64,000 nucleotides of DNA from assembly GCF_003402535.2 (NCBI RefSeq), contig NZ_AP025171.1:1612001-1676000 (forward strand), in the 5' to 3' direction. The stretch's first letter is position 1. Every line of letters begins with the position of its first letter. The translations under genes were made by a program, and so were the position numbers. Of the stretch, positions 17,965-27,080 are shown piece after piece. Source of the DNA: Cupriavidus sp. P-10. GTDB taxonomy: Bacteria > Pseudomonadota > Gammaproteobacteria > Burkholderiales > Burkholderiaceae. The notes under the pieces were generated by a model, which worked only from the letters and a program-made list of their open reading frames with translations, made no database searches and was not told where the DNA came from.

Positions 17965-18930
17965 ATGGCATTAGACCTGCGCGCCTTGCGTGCCTTCATG
18001 GCTGTCGCTTCCGCCGGCTCGATCTCGCGGGCTGCCGAGCGCATCCACATCGCGCAGCCGGCGCTGAGCCTGCAGATCAGGAACCTGGAAGAAGAACTGG
18101 GCACCGCGCTGTTCGAGCGCACGCCCAGGGGCGTCACGCCCACCGCGCCCGGCAACATGCTGCTGGCACATGCGGCCGATATCCTGCGCCGCGTCGACGT
18201 GGCCTGCGAAGACATCCGCACCGCGGTAAAGGAGCCCCAGGGACGGGTGGCGGTCGGCCTGCCCCAGTCGCTGGCCAAGCTGGTGACGGTACCGCTCGTG
18301 CGGCAGGTGGTCGCACGCTGGCCGGGGATCGACCTGCAGATCATCGAGCAGAGCACGGGCTATATCCCGCAGAACCTGCTCACCGGCCATATCGATATCG
18401 GCATGACCTTCGGCCCCGCGCCGGAAGCGGGGCTGCGCACCGAGGTGCTGTTCGAGGAGGAGTTGCTGCTGGTTGCCGCACCGGGCCAACTCTCGGGCTT
18501 CGGCGAGGACAGCGTTGCGCAGGCGATGGTGGTGCCGTTTGCCGATCTGCCCCGCTACCCGCTGGTCTTGCCCGCCGGACTGCACGGTTTGCGCAGCGTG
18601 ATCGACCACCATAGCGCCATGCACAGGACAGCGCTGAACGTGATCGCCGAAGTCAATGCGATCCCCGAACTGATCGCGCTGGCCGGCGCGGATGTCGGCT
18701 TCACCATCCTGTCGCATGCGGCCGTGCAGGAGGAATGGCGCACCGGGCAGGTATCGTGCGCACGCATCGTGCAGCCGGCCATGACGCGGCAGGTGTGCAT
18801 CTGCCGGTCGGCGACGATGCCGGCTTCACTGGCCACGAGCACGGTGTGGACGCAGTTGCTGGAGATAACCGGTGGGCTGGTCGACAGCGGCGCCTGGCCG
18901 GCGCGTCCGGTCGGCAGGCACAGCGCGTGA
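17965..18930 (+). CDS. LysR-family regulator (Nac/CbbR-like subgroup)
   Basis: A 321-residue LysR regulator: MALDLRALRAFMAVASAGSI, ERIHIAQPALSLQIRNLEEE, LGTALFERTPRGVTPT form the HTH region, and the effector-binding part starts near residue 92 (GRVAVGLPQSLAKLVTVPL). Divergent from the Bug - CoA-transferase - crotonase operon, which is its likely target. The 136-base intergenic region contains a self-complementary ACCCCGGGGT (17926-17935) but no longer dyad that I would call an operator. Confidence 0.86.
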   Translation: MALDLRALRAFMAVASAGSISRAAERIHIAQPALSLQIRNLEEELGTALFERTPRGVTPTAPGNMLLAHAADILRRVDVACEDIRTAVKEPQGRVAVGLPQSLAKLVTVPLVRQVVARWPGIDLQIIEQSTGYIPQNLLTGHIDIGMTFGPAPEAGLRTEVLFEEELLLVAAPGQLSGFGEDSVAQAMVVPFADLPRYPLVLPAGLHGLRSVIDHHSAMHRTALNVIAEVNAIPELIALAGADVGFTILSHAAVQEEWRTGQVSCARIVQPAMTRQVCICRSATMPASLATSTVWTQLLEITGGLVDSGAWPARPVGRHSA

Positions 18931-19229
18931 ACAAACCCTGCCCCGTTCGGGCCATGGCTACACGGCACATTTCTCATGGTGAAAGCGCCGGGCATTGGCC
19001 ATTGCGGGGATCCGTCACCGTCGCCTATCCTGTCCTAACCGACACGGCGAACTGTGCGGAACAAGACATAGCTGAACAAGACTGAACAATAACAAGGGGA
19101 TATTCCCCAAAAGCGGGCCGATGCACCAAGCATGCGCCGTCCGCGCGATCGGCCTGGCTGTAACCACGGGGTGGAACCATCGCACGCGGCGCTGTCCCGG
19201 CCGTGGGCGGGATACTCCGTTGACAAACC
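18931..19229. other. Non-coding stretch with GAACAA direct repeats
   Basis: About 300 bases without a convincing gene. The only structure seen is a cluster of direct repeats: GAACAAGAC at 19059-19067 and 19074-19082, then GAACAA at 19084-19089. No promoter is obvious. Confidence 0.4.
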
Positions 19230-20627
19230 ATGGCCGATGCTTTCCTGTTCAGCAAGCCCTTCACCTTTCTCGCCTGTCCCGGCATGTCGGAAGTCAGGGC
19301 TGGCGTCGATGCGCTCGAATCCCTGCCCGGACATATGTTCTGGCTCGAGAACGAGGACTTTATCCGTCGCGTCCACGTGCCGGATTTCCTCGCGCAGAGC
19401 CGTGCCGCGCTAGAGGCGGTCATGCCCGGCGGGGTTGCGCTGGTCGACGCGAAGGCGGACGAAATCCGGCGCAGCACGCACCTGGTCCCGGCCTTGCAGC
19501 GCCTGGATGCGGAAGCGGCGGCTGCCGCCCACTCGTATTGCTACTGGCGCTATTCCGCCGACGTGCTGGGACGCTCGCTAGGCATTCCGCGCAGCGCGAT
19601 CGAGCGCCAGTTCGACCGCGCGGTCGCGCCTCGCGACGGCGCGCACAAGCTCGAATGGATCTGCCCGTGCTGCGACGGCCAGGCGCACTACCAGGTCGAT
19701 GGACTGCTCGCGTCGCAGCGCGCCGCGCGGCAGGGTGGCTTTTCGGTGGAATGTCCGCATTGCGGGCACCTGGAGCGCCTGTATGCCGGCTTCCTGCACT
19801 CGGGCCGGCTGGAGTGTCACTGCAGCATCTGCACCGGCTTTATCCAGACACTGGCGGGCCAGCTTGCCAGGCCCGCGCGCAAGCTGGTGGGCGGCCTGGA
19901 AGCGTTTGCCTGGAAGCACGCCGCCGATGCCGTAGCCGAGATCCAAGAACTGAAGGAAGCCGCGTTGCAGCGCCTGGCACGCGGCGACACGCCCTCGGAA
20001 AACGCGATGGCGTTCGCGCATGCCGTGCAGGCAGACGGCAATCGTCCCCTGCCAGACATCCTGGGCGACATCGATCCCACCCTCGAAGGCCGGCTCGACA
20101 AGAATCCGCGGGTGTGGGCGCTGCTGTGCGAGCTGCTGCAGGAAGGCGTGCTCGACTGCCAGTGCACCATCTACGACCAGGACAGGTGCCAGCGAGTCGC
20201 GCTGGAGATCGCACTGCTTGATGAGGATTCGGCCGCGGCCAACCCCGCGGCGCACGAACAGCTCAATACGTTGCTGAAGGGATACCAGCCGTCGGATCGA
20301 GACGCCTTCATCAACTGGCTGCAGGCGCTGAAGCGTCTGCGGCTGTGCACCGCGCGGTTCAATGTCGCCGTCGACGTGTCATGGAAGCCCAGCGTGGAGC
20401 ATTGCCGCATCCTGACCGCGCGGCAACCGGACAGCCTGGCCGCGGCCGGCCCGCATGCCAGCGCCCCGCCGCGCTGGCAGCCCGCGCCACGCCTGCGGCC
20501 ACCGGATCGTCCCGTTTATCTCGATGCCGAGCTGGAAGCGGTGCAGCTGTTGAAGGCGCTCGGGTATATCGTGTTCAGTCCCGAGGATATCCGGGCGCAA
20601 CAGGACAACCTGGAAAACATCTCGTAG
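19230..20627 (+). CDS. Uncharacterised cysteine-rich (putative zinc-ribbon) protein
   Basis: A 465-residue protein I do not recognise. Its central part holds three cysteine groups that could bind zinc: CPCC at residues 145-148, CPHC at 175-178 and CHCSIC at 196-201. They lie within a region of short beta-strand-like segments (SVECPHCGHLERLYAGF). The rest is mainly helical and soluble, with no signal peptide or membrane helix. A conserved-looking tail reads AELEAVQLLKALGYIVFSPE. It is followed 34 bases later by an isochorismatase-fold gene on the same strand, so they may share a transcript. Codon use matches the neighbours. No function is assigned. Confidence 0.7.
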   Translation: MADAFLFSKPFTFLACPGMSEVRAGVDALESLPGHMFWLENEDFIRRVHVPDFLAQSRAALEAVMPGGVALVDAKADEIRRSTHLVPALQRLDAEAAAAAHSYCYWRYSADVLGRSLGIPRSAIERQFDRAVAPRDGAHKLEWICPCCDGQAHYQVDGLLASQRAARQGGFSVECPHCGHLERLYAGFLHSGRLECHCSICTGFIQTLAGQLARPARKLVGGLEAFAWKHAADAVAEIQELKEAALQRLARGDTPSENAMAFAHAVQADGNRPLPDILGDIDPTLEGRLDKNPRVWALLCELLQEGVLDCQCTIYDQDRCQRVALEIALLDEDSAAANPAAHEQLNTLLKGYQPSDRDAFINWLQALKRLRLCTARFNVAVDVSWKPSVEHCRILTARQPDSLAAAGPHASAPPRWQPAPRLRPPDRPVYLDAELEAVQLLKALGYIVFSPEDIRAQQDNLENIS

Positions 20628-20661
20628 ATCTTGAAGCGCAGTTTCCTGGCCGAAGCACGAC

Positions 20662-21246
20662 ATGACCTCCGCTGAACTCAAACTGGATCCTGCAACCACG
20701 GCGCTCGTCCTGATCGACCTGCAATACGGCATCGTCGCCCTGGAAGTGCAGCCGCAGCCGGCCAGCGAGATTGTCGCCAGGGCGCGGCAGCTTGCGGCAA
20801 CGTTCCGCCAGCTCCAGGCGCCCGTCGTGCTTGTCACGGTTGGCAACTCGCCCGATGGCAAGGATGCGCTTGCGCCGACGGTGGATACACCCGCTCCCCA
20901 AAGCCAGCGCGGCCCCGACTGGTCGACCGTGGTTGCGGAACTGGGCGCCGAGCCGACCGACCTGCGCATCATGAAGCGCCAATGGGGCGCCTTCTATGGC
21001 ACCGACCTGGACCTGCAGCTGCGCCGCCGTGGTATCCGCACCATCGTGCTGGCCGGAATTTCGACCAACGTAGGGGTGGAGTCCACCGCCCGTGACGCCT
21101 TTGAACGTGGCTATGGCCAGGTGTTCGTGACCGATGCGATGGGCTCGCCGTCCGCGCAAGCACATGCCAACACGCTGAAATACACCTTCCCCCGGATTGG
21201 CCGCCTGCGCACTGCCGACGAGGTCATCGCCGCGCTGCAGGCCTGA
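20662..21246 (+). CDS. Isochorismatase-family hydrolase lacking the cysteine nucleophile
   Basis: A 194-residue isochorismatase-like fold. Asp19 (LVLIDLQYG) and Lys105 (RIMKRQWGAFYGTDLD) of the usual Asp-Lys-Cys triad are present. The third position, normally Cys in G.sTn.CVeST, is Gly138 in AGISTNVGVESTARDAF. Cysteine hydrolases (nicotinamidase, N-carbamoylsarcosine amidase) need that Cys, whereas true isochorismatases also lack it, so a non-cysteine reaction or a binding role is likely. No siderophore or phenazine genes are nearby to support isochorismate as substrate. Confidence 0.8.
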   Translation: MTSAELKLDPATTALVLIDLQYGIVALEVQPQPASEIVARARQLAATFRQLQAPVVLVTVGNSPDGKDALAPTVDTPAPQSQRGPDWSTVVAELGAEPTDLRIMKRQWGAFYGTDLDLQLRRRGIRTIVLAGISTNVGVESTARDAFERGYGQVFVTDAMGSPSAQAHANTLKYTFPRIGRLRTADEVIAALQA

Positions 21247-21352
21247 CTTATCCGCCAGCTTCAGCAGATGGCAATGCCCCGGCGGCGACCTCCTCTTGCG
21301 ATGGACGGCTTTGCGCACTACTCCTATGAGGGAAGCGTCCCGAGGAGGCCCC

Positions 21353-24300
21353 ATGGCGCAATGCACAAAGTGCGGATGCGATAACACCGCGGGGGCCAAT
21401 TTTTGCCAGCAGTGCGGCAGCGCCCTCACCCGCCAATGCCGCCGCTGCGGCCAGGCCCTGGCGCCGGCGGCGCGCTTCTGCAGTGCGTGCGGCGAACCCT
21501 GCGGCGATCTGGCATCCGCTGCGCCCACCGCCCCTGTCTCCTATACGCCACCCCACCTGGCCGAGCGCATCCGCAACGAGCAGGCGGCGCTGGAAGCCCG
21601 GGGCGAGGCCGCCGGCGAGCGCAAGACCATCACCGTGCTGTTCGCGGACATGGCCGGTTCGACCGCCCTGATCCATGACCTGGACCCGGAAGACGCCCAC
21701 CGGCTGATCACGCCGGTGATCGACCTGATGATGGAGGCGGTGCACTACTACGAGGGCTACGTTGCCAAGTCATTGGGCGACGGCATCCTGGCGCTGTTCG
21801 GCGCTCCGATCGCCCACGAGGACCACCCCCAGCGTGCGCTGTACGCCGCGCTGCGGATGCAGAAGGCGATGCAGCGGCACAGCGACCGGCTCAGGCTGGA
21901 GCAAGGCATCTCGCTGCAGATCCGGGTCGGCATCCATACCGGCGAGGTGGTCGTGCGCTCGATCCGCAAGGACGATTTGCACACGGACTACGATCCGGTC
22001 GGCCACACCATCCACATTGCCTCGCGGATGGAAACCATGGCCGCGCTCTCGTCGATCTTCGTCAGCGAATCCACCCAGCGGCTCGCCGCAGGGTATTTCG
22101 CCTTCAAGCCGCTTGGGGTTGCGCAGGTCAAGGGCATTCCCATGCCGCTGGCCGTCTACGAGCTGACCGGCATCGGGCCGCTGCGCACGCGCTTGCAACT
22201 GGCGGCGCACCGGGGTCTCGCATGCTTCGTCGGGCGCGACATGGAACTGCAGACGCTGCACCATGCGCTGGAGCGGTCCGCGGGTGGACAGGGGCAGATC
22301 GTCGCGGTGGTCGGCGAGGCCGGGGTCGGCAAGTCGCGGCTCTTCCATGAATTCAAGGCGCGTTCGCCCGGCAGTTGCCTGAAACTGGAGACGTTCTCGG
22401 TGTCCCACGGAAAGGCCTTTGCCTACCTCCCGCTGATCGAACTGGTGAAGAACTATTTCCAGATCGAGGCCCAGGACGACGAACGGAAGTGCCGCGAGAA
22501 GGTGGCGGGCCGCGTGGTGATGCTCGACCGGGCACTGGAAGACGTGCTGCCCTACCTGCTGCATCTGCTAGGCATCAGCGAGCCCGGCTCGGCATTGCCG
22601 AACATGGATCCGCTGATCCGGCGCCAGCGCACGTTCGAGGCGATCACCAGCCTGCTGGCGCGCGAGAGCCGCAACCAGCCGCTGGTGCTGTTGTTCGAGG
22701 ACCTGCAATGGCTGGACAGCGAGACCGAAGCCTTCCTGGATGTTCTGGTCGAGCGCCTTGCCGACGCGAGGATCCTGCTGCTGCTGAACTACCGGCCGGA
22801 GTACCAGCATGGCTGGGACCAGAAGGACAGCTACACGCCACTGCGGCTGGCGCCGCTGGGCCAGGCGGAGGCCGGGCAACTGCTTACCGCGCTGCTTGGC
22901 GACGATCCGACGCTGATGGCCCTCAAGCGCCTGATCCTGGCAAAGACCGAGGGCAATCCCTTCTTCATGGAAGAGGTGGTACAAACCCTTTGCGAGGAGA
23001 AGGCCCTGCTTGGCGAACCTGGCCACTACCGCATCGAGACGACGCCCACCGCGCTGCATATCCCGACGACGGTGCAAGGGGTCCTGGCCGCCCGCATCGA
23101 CCGGCTGTCCCGTGCCGAGAAAGACTTGCTGCAAACACTGGCCGTGATCGGGAAAGAGTTTTCCCTCAGCCTGATCCAGCGGGTAGTCGCGCAGCCGGAT
23201 GACCAGTTGCGCCCGCTCCTCGCGCAGCTGGAGGCGGGCGAGTTTATCTACGAGCGGCCGGCGTTCCCCGACACCGAATACACGTTCAAGCATGCGCTGA
23301 CCCAGGAGGTGGCCGGCAACAGCCTGCTCACGGAGCAACGCACGGCGCTGCACCAGCGCACGGCGCAGGCGATCGAGGCGCTCTTCCAGAACCAGCTGAA
23401 GGACCACTACGGCGAGCTGGCCCGGCATTACAGCCTCAGCGGCAACGATCCGAAGGCGGTGGAATACCTGCAGTACACGGGACAGCAGGCTGTCCAGCGC
23501 TCCGCCTACCACGAGGCAATCAACCACCTGAGTGCCGCACTGGAATTGCTCGGGCGCCAGCCCGACACCCCGGAACGCGCGCACCAGGAGCTCGCGCTGC
23601 GGCTTGCCATCGGGCCGGCGCTGATCGCCGCGCGGGGCTTTGCCGCATCCGAGGTGGAGACGACCTACAGCCGCGCGCTGGCACTGTGCGGCCAGGGCGG
23701 CGACACGCCACAGCTGTTTCCAACGCTGGTCGGCTTGCGTACCTATTTCTCGCTGCGCGCGGAGCATGCGAAGGCCTACCGGCTCGGCAAGCAGCTGCTG
23801 CGGATGGGCGGGCAATCGAACGACCGGGAGTGGCTCGGAGAAGCGCATGTCGCGCTCGGGATGACCGCGTTCTACCTGGGAAGATTCGGCATCGCGCGTT
23901 CCCACCTGCGCGATGCCCTCGCGGTCTATGGCGCAGGGCCGCATCTCAGCCACCTGAATGTCCATGGCGTGGACCCCGAAGTGCGCGCCCTGTCGATGTC
24001 GGCGCTGGTGCTGTGGTGCCTTGGCTATCCTGACCAGGCCTGCCAGTGCGCGCAGGAGGGGCTTGCGCTGGCGCGGCAGCTTTCCCACCCCTTCAGCCTG
24101 GCGCATGCGCTGTGCCAGGCAGCAGAACTGCACCAGTTCCGCCGCGAGCCCCAGCTCACGCAGGAATATGCCGAGGCCGCCATCACGCTCTCGACCGAGC
24201 AGGGTTTCCCGCTCTGGCTCGCATGGACGACCATCCTTCGCGGCTGGGCGCTGGCCGAACAGGGGCAGCAACAGGCTGGCATCGCGCTGATGCACGAAGG

Positions 24301-24763
24301 CCTGGAGGCCTATCACGCCACCGGGGCGGTGTTGGGGAATCCGCATTTCCAGTGCCTGCTGGCCCACGCCTATGGACGCCAGGGACAATGGCAGGCTGGT
24401 CTGGATGCGCTTGCCGAAGCCAAGGACGCATTGGACAGGACCGGGGAGCAATACTGCGAAGCGGAATGGCACCGGCTCAAGGGCAAGCTGATACGGCAAG
24501 GTCCTGGTCCGGAATGCGATGCGGAAGCGGAAGCGTGTTTCCACAAGGCGATCGAGGTCGCCCGCCACCAGCATGCGAAGTCGCTGGAATTGCGGGCCGC
24601 GCTGGATCTGGCGCAGCTATGGCGGCAGCAAGGCAAGGAGGAACCCGCCACACAGTTGATGGCCACCGTCCGGGCGGGATTCACCGAGGGTTTCGACAGC
24701 GCGGACATGCAGGACATGCAGGGCATGCAGGGCATGCAGGACATCGTGCCTGCCTGCCGCTGA
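21353..24763 (+). CDS. Multidomain nucleotide cyclase - AAA ATPase - TPR signalling protein
   Basis: A 1136-residue cytosolic protein; CGAGGAGGCCCC precedes the ATG. Residues 4-46 form two zinc ribbons (CTKCG, CQQCG, CRRCG, CSACG). Residues ~90-250 are a class III cyclase domain with metal aspartates Asp99 (LFADMAGST) and Asp143 (LGDGILALFG). His221 stands where the transition-state Asn would be (GHTIHIASR), while Arg225 is kept, so cyclase activity is uncertain. A Walker A motif GEAGVGKS is at 321-328 and the Walker B aspartate is within LLFEDLQWLDSE. From ~700 on there are TPR-like helical repeats. The tail contains four 9-base repeats giving MQD/MQG. A pyruvyltransferase-like gene follows after four bases. 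Confidence 0.85.
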   Translation: MAQCTKCGCDNTAGANFCQQCGSALTRQCRRCGQALAPAARFCSACGEPCGDLASAAPTAPVSYTPPHLAERIRNEQAALEARGEAAGERKTITVLFADMAGSTALIHDLDPEDAHRLITPVIDLMMEAVHYYEGYVAKSLGDGILALFGAPIAHEDHPQRALYAALRMQKAMQRHSDRLRLEQGISLQIRVGIHTGEVVVRSIRKDDLHTDYDPVGHTIHIASRMETMAALSSIFVSESTQRLAAGYFAFKPLGVAQVKGIPMPLAVYELTGIGPLRTRLQLAAHRGLACFVGRDMELQTLHHALERSAGGQGQIVAVVGEAGVGKSRLFHEFKARSPGSCLKLETFSVSHGKAFAYLPLIELVKNYFQIEAQDDERKCREKVAGRVVMLDRALEDVLPYLLHLLGISEPGSALPNMDPLIRRQRTFEAITSLLARESRNQPLVLLFEDLQWLDSETEAFLDVLVERLADARILLLLNYRPEYQHGWDQKDSYTPLRLAPLGQAEAGQLLTALLGDDPTLMALKRLILAKTEGNPFFMEEVVQTLCEEKALLGEPGHYRIETTPTALHIPTTVQGVLAARIDRLSRAEKDLLQTLAVIGKEFSLSLIQRVVAQPDDQLRPLLAQLEAGEFIYERPAFPDTEYTFKHALTQEVAGNSLLTEQRTALHQRTAQAIEALFQNQLKDHYGELARHYSLSGNDPKAVEYLQYTGQQAVQRSAYHEAINHLSAALELLGRQPDTPERAHQELALRLAIGPALIAARGFAASEVETTYSRALALCGQGGDTPQLFPTLVGLRTYFSLRAEHAKAYRLGKQLLRMGGQSNDREWLGEAHVALGMTAFYLGRFGIARSHLRDALAVYGAGPHLSHLNVHGVDPEVRALSMSALVLWCLGYPDQACQCAQEGLALARQLSHPFSLAHALCQAAELHQFRREPQLTQEYAEAAITLSTEQGFPLWLAWTTILRGWALAEQGQQQAGIALMHEGLEAYHATGAVLGNPHFQCLLAHAYGRQGQWQAGLDALAEAKDALDRTGEQYCEAEWHRLKGKLIRQGPGPECDAEAEACFHKAIEVARHQHAKSLELRAALDLAQLWRQQGKEEPATQLMATVRAGFTEGFDSADMQDMQGMQGMQDIVPACR
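24703..24744 (+). repeat. 9-bp tandem repeat at 3' end of cyclase-ATPase gene
   Basis: GGACATGCA twice and GGGCATGCA twice, then a partial GGACAT. The unit is three codons, so repeat number can vary without breaking the frame; it encodes alternating MQD and MQG near the C-terminus. Confidence 0.8.
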
Positions 24764-24767
24764 TGCC

Positions 24768-26000
24768 ATGGCAGTGTCCGGATCCAAGCCGCCGGCAGAT
24801 GCCACCCCTGTTCTCACGATCCTGTTTGGTGCCTTCGACCGCCACAACTTCGGCGACCTGCTGCTGGCGCACGTGGTGCAACGCATGGCCGGGCTGGGCA
24901 GTCCCTGTTACGGAGGACTTGCCGACCGCGACCTCAGCGTGCAGGGCGGCCATCGGGTCGATGCCCTGCGGCGGCTTTCGGCCATTGTTGGCGACGCGCC
25001 CGTCGATGTCATCCACGTAGGCGGCGAAATCCTGACCTGCTCGCTGTGGGAAGCCGCCGTGATGCTGCTGCCGCCCGGGCAGGCCGAGGCCGTAGTGGCG
25101 CAGCTCGATAGCCGGCCGCAAGCGCGCACGGCGTGGGCACGGAACCAGTTGGGCCTGCCGGACCTGGTTCCCTACCTGTTGCCTGCCGGCCTGTTTGCCA
25201 ACGTCAGGCGCGTGATCGTCCACGCCGCCGGCGGCATTGACCTTGGCTCGGTCGATGCTGGCATGCGGGCGGAAGTTGCAGCCAAGCTCGGTGCCGCTAC
25301 CAGCGTTGGGATCCGCGACCATCAGACCCAGGCGCTGCTCGCTGAAAGCGGCATTGACTGCCGCCTGGAGCCCGATCCGGCGGTGCTGGTGGCCGAGTTG
25401 TTCGGCGACGGCATCCGCCGGCGCGCCGGCCGCGGCGAGTGCGCCCGCATCGTTTCGGCCTTCGCTGACGGATACCTCGCGGTGCAGTGCAGCGCCGATT
25501 TTGGCGACGACGAAACCCTTTCAGAGCTGGCGGCCCAGCTCGATCGCGTCGCCCGGGACAGGCGCCTGGGCGTCGTGCTGTTCCGCGCCGGCGCCGCGCC
25601 GTGGCATGACGACCTGGCTTGCTACCAGCGCCTAGCGGCCCGGCTGCGCGGCACGCCCGTCGCGCTGTTTGGCTCGCTTGACCTCTGGGATATCTGCGCC
25701 CTGATCGCGCACAGCCAGGGTTTTGTCGGCAGCAGCCTGCACGGCGGCATTGTTGCAGGCGCCTTTGCCTTGCCAAGGCTGGGCCTGCTGCGGCCCGCGC
25801 AACCGCCCGCGGCCAGCAAGCAGGTTGCCTTCGCCGCGGCCTGGGGCACTGCCGGCGCGCCGGCCGCGGTGCCCGTGCAGGAGGTTGCGTCCGGCATGGA
25901 CCAGGCGATGGCGGCCCCGCCCGCACGGCGCAGAGCGCTGGCCCGGGAATGGACCACGGCATGCAGGGCCGCATTCAAGCTGGTTCAGCAGAGCGAATAG
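24768..26000 (+). CDS. Polysaccharide pyruvyl transferase family protein
   Basis: A 410-residue protein with features of the PS_pyruv_trans fold: an N-terminal LFGAFDRHNFGDLLLAHVV (nucleotide-binding-like start with GD), VDVIHVGGEIL, and near the C-terminus the family signature HSQGFVGSSLHGGIVAGAFA. Family members add ketal pyruvate to surface polysaccharide sugars or perform related sugar modification. No polysaccharide genes surround it here. It starts four bases after the cyclase-ATPase stop, so the two are probably co-transcribed, a combination I cannot explain functionally. No ribosome site is obvious, which would fit translational coupling. Confidence 0.75.
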   Translation: MAVSGSKPPADATPVLTILFGAFDRHNFGDLLLAHVVQRMAGLGSPCYGGLADRDLSVQGGHRVDALRRLSAIVGDAPVDVIHVGGEILTCSLWEAAVMLLPPGQAEAVVAQLDSRPQARTAWARNQLGLPDLVPYLLPAGLFANVRRVIVHAAGGIDLGSVDAGMRAEVAAKLGAATSVGIRDHQTQALLAESGIDCRLEPDPAVLVAELFGDGIRRRAGRGECARIVSAFADGYLAVQCSADFGDDETLSELAAQLDRVARDRRLGVVLFRAGAAPWHDDLACYQRLAARLRGTPVALFGSLDLWDICALIAHSQGFVGSSLHGGIVAGAFALPRLGLLRPAQPPAASKQVAFAAAWGTAGAPAAVPVQEVASGMDQAMAAPPARRRALAREWTTACRAAFKLVQQSE

Positions 26001-26017
26001 CACCGGGCCAACGCAAG

Positions 26018-26050
26018 ACGGCGCGACAGGCATCTACCCCGTCGCGCCGT
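26018..26050. terminator. Bidirectional hairpin terminator
   Basis: ACGGCGCGAC (26018-26027) and GTCGCGCCGT (26041-26050) are a perfect 10-base stem around a 13-base loop, between the convergent pyruvyltransferase-like gene and the SDR gene. No T-run is present. Confidence 0.6.
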
Positions 26051-26071
26051 CGACGCCTTGCGGCGGAAGGC

Positions 26072-26782
26072 TTAATGGCCGGCGCTCTGGCCGCCGTCGA
26101 CGTGCAGGATCTCGCCGGTCACGAACGGCGCGCGGTCGAGGTACAGCACGGCATCGACGATATCGCGCATTTCTCCCATATGCCCCATCGGATGCAGCGC
26201 GCCCAGCGCCTCATGCGTTTGCGCCGGATGCATCGGCGACTTGATGATGCCGGGCGACACAGCGTTGGCGCGGATACCGGTCTTCGCATACTCGATCGCC
26301 AGCGACTTGGTCGCCGCGTTCAGCCCGCCCTTGGTCAGCGAAGCCAGTACCGACGGCACGCCGCTGATCGCATGGTCGACCAGGCTGGTCGTGATGCTGA
26401 CCACATGGCCGCTGCGCTGCTTCTCCATTTCGGCGATGGCCAGTTGCGTGATATGGAAGAAGCCGTTCAGGTTGATGCCCGTGACGGTGGCATAGTCCTC
26501 GTCGGTATAGCTGGTGAACGGCTTGGCGACGAAGATCCCCGCATTGTTGACCAGCGTATCGACGCGACCGAACTTCGACACGGCTTCCGCGATGACGCGG
26601 CGCGCGGTGGACGGATCGGCGATATCGCCGGCCACCGCCAGGATATCCTGGTCGTCCGACGGCTTGATGCTGCGCGCCGTGGCGACGACCCGATGTCCGC
26701 GCTCGCGGAATGCCTTGACCAGTTCTGCGCCGATGCCCTGCGATGCGCCGGTGATGACGACAACCTTCTGTGCTGCACTCAT
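26072..26782 (-). CDS. Short-chain dehydrogenase/reductase family protein with atypical active site
   Basis: A 236-residue SDR. The cofactor motif TGASQGIG is at residues 11-18 and NNAG at 79-82. The catalytic Ser is at 133 (SITTSLVD) and Lys at 151, but the Tyr expected four residues before the lysine is Ala147 (VPSVLASLTKGG), so the YxxxK motif is lost. The fold-defining parts are otherwise intact, including the C-terminal VTGEILHVDGGQSAGH. It may bind NAD(P) without classical dehydrogenase chemistry, or another residue may take the role. Divergent from a LysR gene. Confidence 0.8.
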   Translation of the reverse strand: MSAAQKVVVITGASQGIGAELVKAFRERGHRVVATARSIKPSDDQDILAVAGDIADPSTARRVIAEAVSKFGRVDTLVNNAGIFVAKPFTSYTDEDYATVTGINLNGFFHITQLAIAEMEKQRSGHVVSITTSLVDHAISGVPSVLASLTKGGLNAATKSLAIEYAKTGIRANAVSPGIIKSPMHPAQTHEALGALHPMGHMGEMRDIVDAVLYLDRAPFVTGEILHVDGGQSAGH

Positions 26783-27080
26783 TTTCTAACCTCGATGTCT
26801 GTTGACTCGGCCTTCCGGCCGATCGGGCCGACGGCTCCGATGGGCTCAAATTTAGGAGAACCGTCCTGGCATTCGAAGACCTCCACGGAACAAACAGTTA
26901 TGCACGCGCGGAACAAATGGCGCCGAGACCACGGTTGCCAGAGCGATGTTTAAAGCTGCATGACGTGGGGTCCCGGCCACATTTCCGTCCCTGAGGCTCC
27001 CGCCATCGACTTCTGGCATTGGCCCACATATGATGGCGGCACCGCTTCCAGCCACACCTTGCAGCGCCCGATCCCACGCC
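26783..27080. promoter_or_regulatory. Divergent SDR-LysR intergenic region with dyad and direct repeats
   Basis: 298 bases without a gene. TCGGCC-TTCC-GGCCGA (26807-26822) is a perfect dyad close to the SDR start. CGGAACAAA occurs twice as a direct repeat, at 26886-26894 and 26909-26917, 23 bases apart. Either could be a site for the adjacent LysR regulator; no clear -35/-10 pair was assigned. Confidence 0.4.

Noticed and set aside
22568..24574. 668-residue open frame antisense to the cyclase-ATPase gene
   Set aside because: High-GC shadow frame. The sense strand has zinc ribbons, cyclase and Walker motifs in order, while the antisense product has no recognisable motif.
24703..24744. Short direct repeats considered as a CRISPR-like array
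   Set aside because: Units are 9 bp with no spacers and stay in codon phase; this is a coding microsatellite, as is 62082-62114.
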